Shown here: one piece after another, positions 11,529-24,509 of the stretch | How positions within the stretch are numbered: the stretch's first letter is position 1 | Layout: each line of letters begins with the position of its first letter | Source of the DNA: Chromobotia macracanthus | Taxonomy: Eukaryota > Chordata > Actinopteri > Cypriniformes > Botiidae | NCBI GenBank assembly: GCA_036877525.1 | Contig: JAZGTH010000101.1 | Coordinates: forward strand, 1,946,001-2,010,000 | Reading direction: 5' to 3' | DNA length: 64,000 bases | The notes under the pieces: model-generated | The model's database searches: none | Told to the model about the DNA's origin: nothing | The model's input: only the letters and a program-made list of their open reading frames with translations | Position numbers and translations under genes: made by a program

Positions 11529-12160
11529 GACCATTGAGATGAACAAATCAAAGGGACTGTACCTGCAGCTACAGTAATGACAATGTTTAAAACAACAGTG
11601 CATTTGTCCCAAAAATCCACCTTTCCTACAAACCACATAGAATGTTTACAATCACAAACCAAATGCAGTAATATCTTGAATCTGTGTGGCATATACACCC
11701 CTATAAGAACTTAAGGGGTACTTGAAATGGTGGCAGTTTAAAAGAGAGAAATTGGTAGTTTTTATGCTGTTTATATTTTTCTTTTAAATATATACTGTAT
11801 GAGATATAAAAAGTGTGTAAAGAGCCTTGCCTTGAGCTTGTCATGCAGATATGATATTTGGTGCTTGCATTCAGAGACGTGAATGCGTTTTTATGTGTAA
11901 GGGATAGCAAAGCTTCGCCTGTTTTTGTTTACTGAGTTTACTTTAAATTATACAGCTTGTAGCTATCCATTTTTTTACATCTGTTACTCATTTTCTGAAG
12001 AAGCTCACTTTATACATTTCTATTCACCCGAACTGTCATGAGCGGTTTTTATTTCATTTACCATTTTTAACTAGACAGGACTGTTTTTTGTACAAATGAA
12101 ATCATCGTGTTGAAATAAACCTCAATGGAGACAAAAAAATAAAGCAAAATTTGTACTTAC
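11529..12160 (+). other. postn: Periostin 3' UTR with two poly(A) signals
   Basis: AT-rich sequence following the periostin stop. AATAAA hexamers occur at 12114-12119 and 12138-12143, and no open frame competes. The exact cleavage site cannot be read. Confidence 0.7.
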
Positions 12161-14228
12161 AACTCATTTTGTTTCTCATTAGACTAGAGGTACACATAGA
12201 CTATATCTGCAGTTTTTAACACCAGGGTCCTGCAATTATTATTGTACAACAATGTGAGATGTTGTCATGGAACATTATGCTATGAGATTAATCTCATTAT
12301 TAGCAATCCAATCCACGGAGTATAAACAAACACAGTATGCGCACAGTAAAGACAACGATTCTTTAACAGAGGTAAAATGTACCTCTCTAATTCAGATACC
12401 TGCCTTTGCTCATTGTTTGCACATATTTTATTCAAAACTGGCTAAATTTACACCATATATTTGGCAGATGTGTGTATTGTTAACGTCAACCTGATCCCGT
12501 GTATGACAAATTCAAAGCAGAATCAGCCAGTTATTCACATGGTTTCTGCCAGCCAAACATATTTGGCAATGGATACATTCTGCTCCAAAAGTTTAGAAGC
12601 ATTCATTGAACCATCTCCTTTTATAGCAATATTTGAATTGATCTTTGAATAGTCTGTAAACAGTGTTAAGATTATGATGGCTTTTATCTCTCTACCAGTC
12701 TACTACTCATTCTGCTTTAAAAGCACAGACAGACTTCTGCTCTGTACATCTTTGTAGTCTGACAGTAATGTTCTTTAATGTGTGTGTTGTGGAACAGCAT
12801 ATAATCTCACATTTGTATTTCATTATACTGGTGAATAATGTAATCTGAACACAGGATTTATCACTCATGAATCATCCACTCAGCATAAAGTAACTGGAAC
12901 AAGAGCCATCGGCTTCTTTCCATTCACAGTTCTTTAATTGTGTGTGTGTCATGCTGTTGGATCAAAGTTCATCTTTGCCACTCCGACAACAATTACCCTT
13001 GTAAAGGACAGTAGTGATAGGACATTTCTTAGAAAACTCCACAAATCTGCTTTAAAGAAAGACTTTAATTGTTTTGTTGCTGAACTTCCAATTTCACATA
13101 TGTGATGTATTATTGATCATGTAAGTGTATTTCTGCTTGGGGACATTTCTGCAGAGCTTTTAATTTACGTTTGTGGATTAGTGACTGAGTAAACTTGCTT
13201 TCATAATCAACTACACAATAAAAGAGCAAGAGTCCAAAATCTAATTTAATTATTTTGATAATGTAAACCATGACACTTTGCCAATGGTTAGATCTCAACA
13301 TAGAAAGACCAAAACTGAACTGAACTGAACTGAACATAAAAACACAAACAGCAAAAATTGATTGATTGTAAGGCAGTAAAGCTGAAGGGTGTAATTTCTG
13401 AAGGCCTGCCTCTCACAGCATCACGGGAATTGCAATTTGTGAAAAAGAAAAAAGATTAATCATTTTCATCCCTCCTTGCCCCACCTCCAAAACAGAGCCA
13501 TTTTGGGAGGGGCGCTCTAACAAACAGAGCTGTATTTTCATTACATCACAGAATCACAGTGTTTACAACCAGTACTTCCAAGCACTTTCTCTTTACTGCA
13601 AAGTGCTGTAATTGTGTGCAAAAACTAAAAGTTTGCTAAAAGAACAAAGATCACATTTTATTTACTTAGACAACCTTATGCAAAAATGCAAGCATAAAGC
13701 ATCAAGTAGCATTTTTTCTCCATCAGCATCTCACTCAGTGGAACAAGATGCTGTTGCTGATAACTCAGTATCTCCATGTCATTTGACTTCAGTCATATAC
13801 CTGACAAAGTTGATGATGATTTATATTGTGGGTAAGATGATGAGTGACATGCCTGGAGGGTCCAGGTCTCCTTCATTAGGCTGCTTCAGTAATGTGAGAG
13901 ATGGGATCCAACATAGAAAGTCAAAAGTACATCTGGTGTGTCTGTACCAGTGGCTAGAGGACTGAAGTTTGTTTTTACTGCATTCCTGGTGTTGGCTTGG
14001 TGGAATATGTGTCGATAAAACAGGACAAAATCATTAAAAGTTATTATTTTCTATTTCCAGTTTTCCATGGCCAGTTAAGTTTATTAAAGACTGTTGCTTT
14101 GTTGTCATGCGTGTTGTTCCAAAGACTCAGTTTGCTTATATCATCTTAATTTCATGTTGTTTGTTATTGCTTTGGAGCAACTTTTATATCTGATTATATG
14201 GCCACACGGGTTTTATGTTTTGCTCAGA

Positions 14229-14432
14229 GCTATGCATTTGATCAGTGCTATACATATGATCACAATGCTATACATATGATCACAATGCTATACGTTTGAT
14301 CAGTGCTATACATATGATCTCAGTGCTATACATTTGATCAGTGCTATACATCTGATCAGTTTGTGTGTTCCCTGGGAATCAAACCCACAACCTTTTGTGC
14401 TTCTAATGCAATGCTCTACCAGTTGAGCTACA
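14229..14432 (-). mobile_element. tRNA-derived SINE with a 7-unit tandem tail
   Basis: On the minus strand 14366-14432 reads like a tRNA head, with an A-box-like TAGCTCAACTGG and a B-box-like GGTTTGATTCC at normal spacing. Directly downstream on that strand (14229-14360) are seven 18-20-bp units of the type 'gctatacatatgatcacaat'. A promoter head followed by a simple repeated tail is typical of SINEs. It lacks a sound acceptor stem, so it is not a working tRNA gene. Confidence 0.6.
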
Positions 14433-15058
14433 AATAGGGCTTACTTAAATAGCTGACTGTCAGTATCAAAGTATCACATTCATATCTCTTATATCTATAT
14501 TTTAATTTGTATGTTTTACTTTATGAATGAACTTTATAAAATGAACATACTGTGCAGTTGTTTGGCAATTTATAATTGATATTGCTCAAAATAGCGTTTT
14601 AATGAAAATACTAGCCAAATATTCTCTTGTCATTTCTCAGACCAACAGATAACTCTGCCCCAAACTCAACTCAATGTTACAGCAATGTTTTTATAGCAGT
14701 TATTTTGATTGCTATGGTAGGTGTGATGCAGTGATGTCTCTGTAGGCAAAAGGATGTTTGTTTGGTCCTGTGTGTCAATCCTGGCTGACGCACTTTGGAA
14801 AAAACAGGTTGTGTGTGCTGCAGGGAAAAACCCATGCAAGTGGTGCACACAAGACTATACCAGAACATCCCGCACGTGCTGATAATTACTATGATTAGGA
14901 GTTTTTACAAGAGCAAATGAGTCATATATGTGCTGTAGTTAGTTTCATCATGAGGTTTTAGACCTTTCAAAAAGTAAACAACTGTGCCTTTAGTTCTTAA
15001 TATCACTGAGAAGTTATTATAGTTTCTCAAGTTTTTAACTGTTTGCAAAAATTGCACA

Positions 15059-15180
15059 TTGGAGCCATGGCCTAGCAGTAAGTGCTCCAAAACAATGAGC
15101 TCTGGTGCTCATATATGGGCTGTATTGGTTTGAATCAGAGGCACCCAATTTCCCAAACCCAATTTTCCAAACTCTTTCTA
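15059..15180 (+). mobile_element. Possible second tRNA-derived SINE head
   Basis: A-box-like 'tggcctagcagtaagtg' (15068-15084) and B-box-like 'ggtttgaatca' (15127-15137), about 60 bp apart. This is consistent with a serine- or leucine-type tRNA-derived SINE head. The body is degenerate and the boundaries are approximate. Confidence 0.4.
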
Positions 15181-18100
15181 CTGGACCTGTGAAAGTATTC
15201 ATGAAATGATGTATAGTAGGAATTCATTCATGTTTTAAAAAATAAATTTTGAAAACTTAAAAAAATAAACATTTTTTAACACTTTTAAAAAAATATTATG
15301 GTTAAAGTACAATGACAATAATGACAATAAAAAATAAAAAGAAATTTGCTTTAACAAATCATATTTTTAGGTTAAATGCACACACATAGGCCAAACATTT
15401 GCTCAATATCAATATCCAATATCATTAGCTTCTTTTTAAGTACATTTGTCAAAATACACAGTTTATCAAAGCATATATTCTGTCAAAGTAACCTTAATCT
15501 GCTTATTATTGTTCCACTTCATTCTTCAGTTGTTTGTGTAGTAATAGAATGTGAAGCAAATCTATGGCAGTCAGATCAATAACAATACACTGTAAGACTA
15601 ATGATTCTGCAGGGGCTTACACACAGCTATAAAGAATGACAAATGGAGTGCAGCTTGCAGGCAACTTGGGAGTCTTGCTGTCCGAATGCAACTAGAAGTG
15701 ATTGTGAAATCATATGACAATAGACATTCACAGTTAAGCGTGTTCTCTGGTGACTTCCATGTCAAGAACCATTCTCCCTGATAAAGCCAGGGAATGCTCG
15801 TTACGGATACTGGTCAGGAGCCAAAGTTCACTGGAAGCTCTGTGGAGATTCTTGGAGATCGAATTTAACAAGAAAAGAGTTGCAGAGGGGAGACTGTGTG
15901 AAGGCACCTTAGTCCATCTGATTACAGTGCAGCACAGAATGTTCTAGAGCTGTGGGCAGAACTGGGCTGTGTGCATGTTTCCAAAAGCTGGTGTTTATTG
16001 GACAAAGTGTTGGATCACATCTTAAGGTGTAAATATCTCATAAAAAGATGGGCAAAAAAGAAATGGGCAATGTGCTGTACAAAACACTGTTTTAAGTTGG
16101 ATTTTAATGGTCTGGAAACAATATCAAATGTGTCAGCATTATGCTTTCCAGTTAAATGCAATTTTTATAAATTGCTCAGATGTGATTTGGTTTCATCACT
16201 TGTCCTGAAAAAGTCAGAATTAGCACTAGTGTACAATAAGCGTACAATTAGAAGTGTTTCTGTGATAGAAGTTTTCATTTATTTGTTGTGATTTTAACAT
16301 TCTCTGACTTCAGAAAAGTTCTACAACTAAGAACTTCAAGTTTATCAGGTATTTTACAGCATGTTTCCTGTGGCTACATGTTTTATTTGGAATTTTCTAT
16401 TAAGTTCTTTAGGAGGCATTTTAGAAGTGAAGCAGAAATATTGAAGCAGAGCGAACATAAAGTTTAGCTTCATGGCTCTTAGCTCATTATTTTACGGGTC
16501 ATTACTGGAATTCCTCAGCTGTGCACCACACTGTGCATGAGAAAAACAGATTCAGACTGCATGTGTATATTTTGAATCCTGACACTACTGTTTACTATTT
16601 AGTATTTTCGATTGACATGCACACTGGACTCCAATCAGATTGGCCAGCTGTTGGTAAACTTTCTGTCCTAATTTCTCTAAAAATCTCGCTAATTTAAAAG
16701 CAATTATACATTTTAGTTTTCTGATGTGTGTCGAAGATTAAGGGGTCATTATTTCTTTCTCTGTCAAACGTGTTTTTTAGAAAAATTGTGTGATGGTATT
16801 TACAGCAGCAGTGGAACCCAGGCCTGCAGCTGTATAACGCTGTTATTTATGCTTACAGCTTTATATTAGTCCCAGTGTAATTAAGAAACATGACCTGTTT
16901 CTGTATATAAAATCTGTTTTTTTAGTGTGTCCATGCTTGGACTACATGAAAGACAGTGGCAGTCATGTTTTTGTGTTTTGTGCCACTTAATGATGGTCCG
17001 GGCCAACATCTTATAAATAAATATAAACTTGAGATCAAGACAAAACTTCAAGACTGAAAGATCAAGACTTTGTAATTATATTTTTCCCTGTGATCATGTT
17101 ACAATACTTAACGGTCTATACTTATTATGCGTACAATGTAAACATTGTCTTATACATATTAAATCATTTAGTTTATTCAGTGAAAAACATAACTAGTACT
17201 AAACATACAATGTAATTTAATAATGTCTCTCATACATATGTTTATTGTAATATGTGTCTTGCCAAGACACAGATTTTCTCCTTCTTCATCTAAATATCTT
17301 ATGGGGTTTTTGGGGGAGCAAGTCATCTTTGGCTTTCTTACTGGAGGCATGGAGCATGACTTTCTGTAAAGCTCCTTTGAAACAATATGTATTGAGAAAT
17401 CACTACACAAAGACTTGAAATGAGCCTCCACTGCCATCATGATCTCATTCAAGTATCAATTGTTGTGTCGCCTAGCTCTCATTCACCCTAAATCATTCCA
17501 TCAGTGTTCCTGTGAGCTCAGAATTCCTTCTGAAACTACAAACCATCCCAGAGCCATAAAGAAATGAGACCTTAAATTATATTGTCTAGTTTTGTCAATA
17601 TTGCCACTAGTCATGTTCTAAAAGTCTGTCTTAATGGAGGTTCAGGAACGTGTGCAGGGTCACAGCTGTTATGTGTTTAAACTGTAGCTGAAGATCTCAT
17701 TTTTCATTTAAAGGTAGGGTATGCAATTTCAGAGGCTAACAATAGCAAGCTAGCTTTGGAAGCATAAAATCTCCCTTTCCCTTCAGAGTGCTCTCCAAAG
17801 CCACATTCTCCAAAGCCATGCCTCCTCCAAATGAGGTATACAATACATAGTTTGACAAATGAGTTGGACATCCTATCATTGCATTCGGACCAAATGCAAT
17901 GATTGGATGAAAATTTTATGGTCCTGTGCCTTCCATAGAAGATATATTTGTATATAAATATATTTAGACTTTATTTAGTGATTGCTATCAGGATGTGAAG
18001 AAACTTTCAACACAAAAACTGTTTCTGGAAAAAATTGTTTTACGTGTTTTTTTTTTTACGTTTACGTTTTTGTTTTTTTAATTTTTTAATTTTAATGGAA

Positions 18101-19779
18101 TAAAATAACAGGTAAAACTTTTTAATCAAAAACACACCGGATGTGTTTCAAAGCTCCACATCCATTTGCCAAAGAACACATATGCATGCATGACCTAGCC
18201 ATGGTTAGTTGCTACAAAGAGAAAAGACCTGTCAACAGTTGATGAATATCTGTATCTTCAGGCTGATTTCTGTACATCTGATAGATTGTCACACCCAGGA
18301 AATATATCTTTAATGTCAGAAAGAGCATAAGTTTTGTTTGATCCACAAAACTAGTCGTAGCCTGCCATGTTTAAAAAGCTCTTGTGTTTTCTAAGATTAT
18401 AGAAACAAAGGAACATCACAAATAAATTAATATCTATAAACATGTACGGGCAGTTTTATTTACTATTTACCACAATGGCGCTTTAGTTTGAATGTTATTA
18501 TCCGTTTGATATCTGAGTAATCCCTGTTTTGAAATGAATTCATGTTGATGTATTCAAGTTTATGAGATGAAACAAATCCAAACTGTGTGATGTCATTGAG
18601 CAGGAAATGACACAGTGTTTCTGAACAAACACAATACAAACTGTGATCTGACCACACATAAGCAGCAGTAATTTTCATTGGCTGTATAGACCACATCTTG
18701 GTCACCATTTGGCTGTACACTACTCTTTTTTATATGTAATTCTGAGTATTCCTCGTGACTACCCTAAAGTTGTAGTTAAAAACCACCCGTAAGAGTGAGG
18801 ATTTTTATTCTGTATGCTAGAAAGCAAGACCGTTGCCTCTGCAAATGAAACAGCAGGAGACAGTGTGCTTAGATAACAAGCTAAGGCTGCCACAATTTCA
18901 GTTAATTAATGTAAATTTGCAAGTTTTGGATGTCTGATTAGATTATTACTTCTAAAAGAGATGATGCCAAACTTCTGGCTAAAGCACTTCCACATTTTGA
19001 AAAGCAGAACAGATGTTGCTCTTCTGTGTTTAAAACCTCATCAGTGTTTATGCAAGAAAGAAGGATCTTCCTTTGTTATATATCTAGCCTGAAACAAAGC
19101 AAAGTTTTAATAATATACTGTAGAAAGGGTGCGACTGCACTTCTTGGTGAATGAAATTCAAGTATTTGAGGGTTAGCGTGCAGAGAAGGTCTTTGAACTT
19201 TATGAATGTGCCTGTGTGGCAGATTGTGAAAGATGTTTGATGCTCATCCAATGAATCACTCTGTGAGTTCACTGTGTGAGAATAATTCTTCCTTCCCTCT
19301 CCTCCTTTATATGTTTAAACTCTCACTTTCTTTTTTCCTTTCAGTTCTTGTTTTTGTGTTTCTTCTCTGTTGTTAAGCATCATTGTTCTCATACAGTGGT
19401 AAGCATTTAATGTCCCCCACTGTGGAAATGGCTTTTTTCCATCGAGTCAAATACGCCTTCCCTTCTCCCTCAGAAGAAAAGAGGGAAGCAAGTTCACATG
19501 TGAGGATAATGGATTGAAACTCTTTTACCCCTTTATTAATAAGCAGTTAGTTATAATCTGGATTTGTGTGTACACAATGTTTCAATGTAATTCTTATTAG
19601 GATTCAGAATAGTACCCAGAAATAAGATAATAGAGTTATGTAAGATAATGAGTTCTGTTGAAGATCCATCAGAATCAAGAAAACAGAATTGAATCTTTTG
19701 CAGATTGTGAATTTGGACTCTCAATCGTGTCATTCGTGTAAACAAGATATAATGTATATTTGATGTAGAGATGTTATAA

Positions 19780-20060
19780 GGTAACACTTTATTTTACAGT
19801 GCCTTTGTTACACGTTACATATACTAACTATAGTAATAACAATACATTTTTGTAACACATATCATGCATAATTGCTTGCAACTAACTCTAAACCAAAATC
19901 TTATCCATGTTGTTAATTACTCAGTATTTAAATGCATAATTATATTGTAACAAAGAACATCTTAAAATAAATAATAGAGTTATATTTAGATCATGTCTTA
20001 CTATTAGACATACATGAAAATAAATACATCAGAAAGAATCTATTACACCAGTCCTCCTCT
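19780..20060 (+). mobile_element. Possible interspersed fish repeat
   Basis: Begins 'ggtaacactttattttaca', wording I associate with dispersed fish repeats. No terminal repeats or duplication of the target site could be read, so class and boundaries are unknown. Confidence 0.3.
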
Positions 20061-21444
20061 TTACTATTAGTACAACTTTTTCTGCTTTAATGATGTTGCT
20101 ATACTGTACCAAGTTAATTCAGCAAGATTTGGTGGCGCCACACAACTCACTGACTAAGATTAATCTGAACCCCACCTTCTCAAGTCCACAGGGTGAGTCA
20201 CCATCATGAAAGCAGGCCTAGCTGGTGAGTAAGACTAAGGTCAAGACAAATTGTTTATCATGCCCATAGTGTTGCATAACACCCCTGAGATTTGGCAGGC
20301 TATGGCAGTCTTCGGCAGAATAGAGGCTTTGGTAAAGAGTTTGAGTCTTGCAGCCCAATGCCCCTAATCCTATAGAACTGTTTTTAAATTGTTTAGACAT
20401 GCATTAAAAATATGAATAAGAATTACATTATTCTATTTGAGTCAAAACATGATTTTTGATTATTTTTTTTAACTTTCAAGTCATGAGGACCATTTATGTA
20501 CATGGCAGATGCTTTTATGTACATTATTTATACATTTTGAACATTCCCTGGGAAGCTCAAACTCACACTTTCTTGTTGCAAACACATCAGTTGGGCTGCA
20601 GGAAAGTGTACCTCATAAGTCGTATTTCATAATCCTGTACACACACACAACAATCAAATTAATGTCAAGTGTCTTGGTTTATGCACAAAATAAAAAGTTC
20701 AAAGAATGTCTTATGTCACTTTAAAGTTTGTCAAAATTAATCTCTTGATATCTGCATCTTGTCCCTTCAGGGTATAAAGACCAACATTTATTACAGAAAG
20801 ATAAAAGTATATTTGGGACGCTGTATGAATTTTTTAGCATGCTTAAAGAGTGTTAAATGCATCTCTTTTAACTCAGGCCATTGCATTGTGGTTACAGTAT
20901 CTTTTCAATCCCAGAGACATTATGACAGCTGTACTGAATGATCTGGATGAGGCTCCAGTTGGATCCTTGTAGTTCATAATATATAGTTTCTGGAACTTAT
21001 ACAGAGGTGTTTTTTGTTGAGAAAAAGGGTCATGTGTTGAAAATGAGCTCAGATTATTAAGCAATGGGAGAACGAATGAGCTTTATGCGATGTGTGTGTG
21101 TGTGTCTGTGTGAGCGTGTGTACATGTTTTGTGAATGTTCTCATAAGTAAAATGTAAAATGTTCAAATAAATATTAGTCTATTATTGTAGAATAATATTA
21201 GTAAAAACATAATATGTTCACATTGAGATGATATTATGTTGCTATTATGTCAACTTTACACTAAATTTTGTTTTGTCAACATTTAAAATAGGTTTCTCCA
21301 TAATATTGCTTTAAAAACTTGAGCTTACCAAAGGAAATGTTTCTTCTGAAGTAAATGTGATAGTTTCTTTAACTATAAAAGAATGCCATGATGGTCTCTG
21401 GTGGAACATCCACACAATGAAGCAGAAACATAATGAATTTCTGT

Positions 21445-21532
21445 GTAAATTGTTCATGAAACCATTCTATGCAAATTGCTGTATCAAACTGTATGAAAAT
21501 TTAAGCAAGAATGGTTTTCATGAACAATTTAC
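21445..21532. repeat. 24/25-bp inverted repeat (stem-loop, MITE-like)
   Basis: Arm 21445-21468 ('gtaaattgttcatgaaacc...') is the reverse complement of arm 21508-21532 apart from one extra T. The loop is about 39 nt. This could be the core of a small foldback element. Confidence 0.75.
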
Positions 21533-24287
21533 ATTGAATTAGGCCCCATGAGAGTGTCAAGATCCAGATAAGTCATGTACACAAATGGTACAGCCATTTC
21601 ACATATTTTTGGCTTTTGGTACCTCCTTTTTGTAACTGCTGACGCAATCTTACATCAGTACATTGCCATTTTCCATGCTGGAACAGCAAGGGCCTATAGG
21701 AGGTCATTCGTTTGAAAGCAATATTAGTTTTTAGTCATTTAAATCTGTAACGCTTCCACCCAGGCTAAAGAAACAGGATCCCCTGTTTAACTAGGATAAT
21801 TATTTTCTAGTCATTAAATTATGGTGGAGAGTCAAACTCTCTGTCAATCAAACTAATTATATTTTTACAATTGGCACAGTTAAATGACAGTCAAAATAAG
21901 TTGATTGCTGCAATTTTAGAGATGACATATTTATGGGGTTTGTAATAAGGAGAATGTATCTAACCGCCAATCATTCAAAAATGATTTGAACCCACCAGTG
22001 GGACAAAATCTAGTTGGTTAGCATGGTTCAGTTAGCCTCTAGCCTGTAGATGCCAAAACTAAGCCATTCTGGGGACAAAAAGCATATTTTTCCATCAATG
22101 ACCATTCAAAAGAAGCTACGCTCAGGATAGTCATGAATGAAGGTCTTGAGATTGTTTCTCTGGTGCTGCTCTGGAGCCAATCATGTTGCAAGGATATCAG
22201 TTTTTAAGTGCAGTCACATGGTGTGTAACTACCATTAAGATAAATGAGGATACTAACAGATGATTTTCTCCAGGTTTTATAGACCTCCTAGAACTTCATT
22301 ACATGTTTACACCCTTAGAAGCAACAACCATCCAATTGTATCTTTAAAGTAGTTCTAAGAGTACACAAATCTCTTTCACCGCTGTTTCTAGTGTTAGTTA
22401 AGCGCTTTGTTGACCTTGGTCTTCAGTCTGTCTTCATCTCTCTAAGATCAGCAGATTAAAGGATTGCCAAGTGCAACATTCCTGCAAAAAATGTTAATAT
22501 GTCTAGTGAGGATGTAAATTACTACAATGACTGATTACTTCATTGGACAATAACACTGATTCTGTGGATAATAAACTCTGAGATCTGTTTCTACTCCAGA
22601 CAGGCTAACTGTACTGATGATTAATGTTGTCTCATGTTGAAAGAAGGAGGAGAGGTTAGAACAGTAACAGCTTTTCATAAATCATTATGGAGACACCTCT
22701 GGCTCCTCAAGTTTAAGGGACCAGATGAAACGTGCATGAAATGCAACAACAAAGATCATTTCTTCAGTTTCCTAACACACTGCTTTTCAACTCTTTAATG
22801 AAGACCTTACATGCGTTTTAATAGAAACGGACTTCTACAAGCATGAAATTTCAATTATATCACTCACTGTGTAGTCAGGAGGGGTTTGTTTGTTGTTTGT
22901 TGATCAGTTGCCATAACTCTCTCTCATCAGCACTGGAGCAGAACATGAACATCTGAGCTGAACCAGTAAATACACTCCAGTTACATGAATGCTGTGGTAG
23001 ATTCACACTTAATATTTCTTTCTTACGGTCTTTGCATGAAGGAGGTTGAGTGAGTGTATGTGTCACTGTATGAAATGTATGAATGCAGAAATTCAGTTAT
23101 GTCTATGGTGGGAAATGTTTCATTCACAATGTCTGCATTTTCTACAACTGCCAGCCCAAGAAATTCACACACACACAGAGCAAAATGAATTGCTGGGTCC
23201 CAAATGGGAAAAATAATCACACCCATCATTTGAGAAAATGTCTTCTAGATATCTTGCTTATCTTTGTAAGATGTTCAGGTCATAAATCTTTTGGTCAGCA
23301 TGTTCTTAACTCTCTTATGGATGAATATGTTACATCATCACAGTGGGCCCCATCAGATGTCTTGGTTTAAACATGTTAAGGCTTCTTGTGTTGGAAAGTG
23401 ACATGAGACCATCATAACATCATAACTGCTGTCTTTCAGAATGTGTTGTCTAAGCTTGTTTGAGCTCTGCCGCGTGTGCTTTCCTACTGACTCAATGTTT
23501 CCATTTCCCAAAGGGTGTGAGAGGCCTAAAAGGTTAAAAATGGCAACAGCAATGTCAGGAAACATGATATCCGTTTAGAAAAGCAAACCCTGAATGTAAT
23601 GAGTGACACAGAGCTTCAAATATTTCAATAGTTGTTTATATTTATTCAAAATCTGCTCGATAGCAGAATTTTATACACAAAATCCAGCTATCCAGGCAAT
23701 ACAGTCAAAAACACACGGCAAGAACACAGGAGGTACACTGAGCAAATATTTATAAATGCTAAACAGACTGTGTTTCTCATCAAACCATTTGAACGAAGGA
23801 GAGATTTCTTCCAAATATCTATTTATAACAGCTGACTTTGCCACAGTGAACTGCCTAAGCAGCTGTGCACTCAGTGTCTCTTTCCCAAAGTGTGTTTTGT
23901 TAATCTTGTCAGATATTGTCTTCTCTGACATTAGTCTGACATGACATAACTTCTCTCCTAACACAAACACTGCTAAACTGACCATAAAACAAAACAGCTC
24001 CGAGCGATGTTGTTCTACCCATCAAATGATCTCACACAGAACCATTCTTTGCCTTGATCAATGAAATACAATAAAAACCCTTTACTGTAAGAAAATGTTT
24101 TGTAATGGAACCTCAGAAATATGATTCATAACATTGAATGAATCAACGTTCATCAAATGAACTGGTTTAATTCAAGCCAGAATTATTCTTTAATATGACT
24201 GAATCAACCTGGCAACACTAATTCACACTGCTGGAGGTCATTTATATGGGTTAAAACAGGTTAAACCTATTGAATTAGCCAGAAATT

Positions 24288-24509
24288 AGCTTTAAGTTTA
24301 TTCAACTTTATATATACAAGATATTTCAACATAAAAATTTCAATCCTGACTGGTATAATTAAAAAAAATAGGTTAAGCAATTTTTCCAACTATTTCTTAA
24401 AAGTTACAGCAACTCAAGACCAGTCAAGATTACAAAGAGTAAGTTGAAATGACTTGTGCAGACAAATTGATTAAACTTGAGTTTACAAACAGTGTTTTTT
24501 ACAGTGTGA
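24288..24509. mobile_element. MITE family 1, copy A (5'-truncated)
   Basis: Shares with copies B-D the internal blocks 'ctgactggtataa', 'ataggttaagcaattttt', 'ccagtcaagattacaaagag' and 'aagttgaaatgactt', and ends '...tttttacagtg'. The left terminal repeat is missing or diverged. Confidence 0.7.

Noticed and set aside
13612..13965. 117-residue ORF
   Set aside because: Starts from a non-ATG codon, resembles no family I know and lies in gene-poor DNA.
14366..14432. Functional tRNA gene on the minus strand
   Set aside because: The A and B boxes are recognisable but degenerate, and there is no good acceptor stem. The attached tandem tail points to a SINE.
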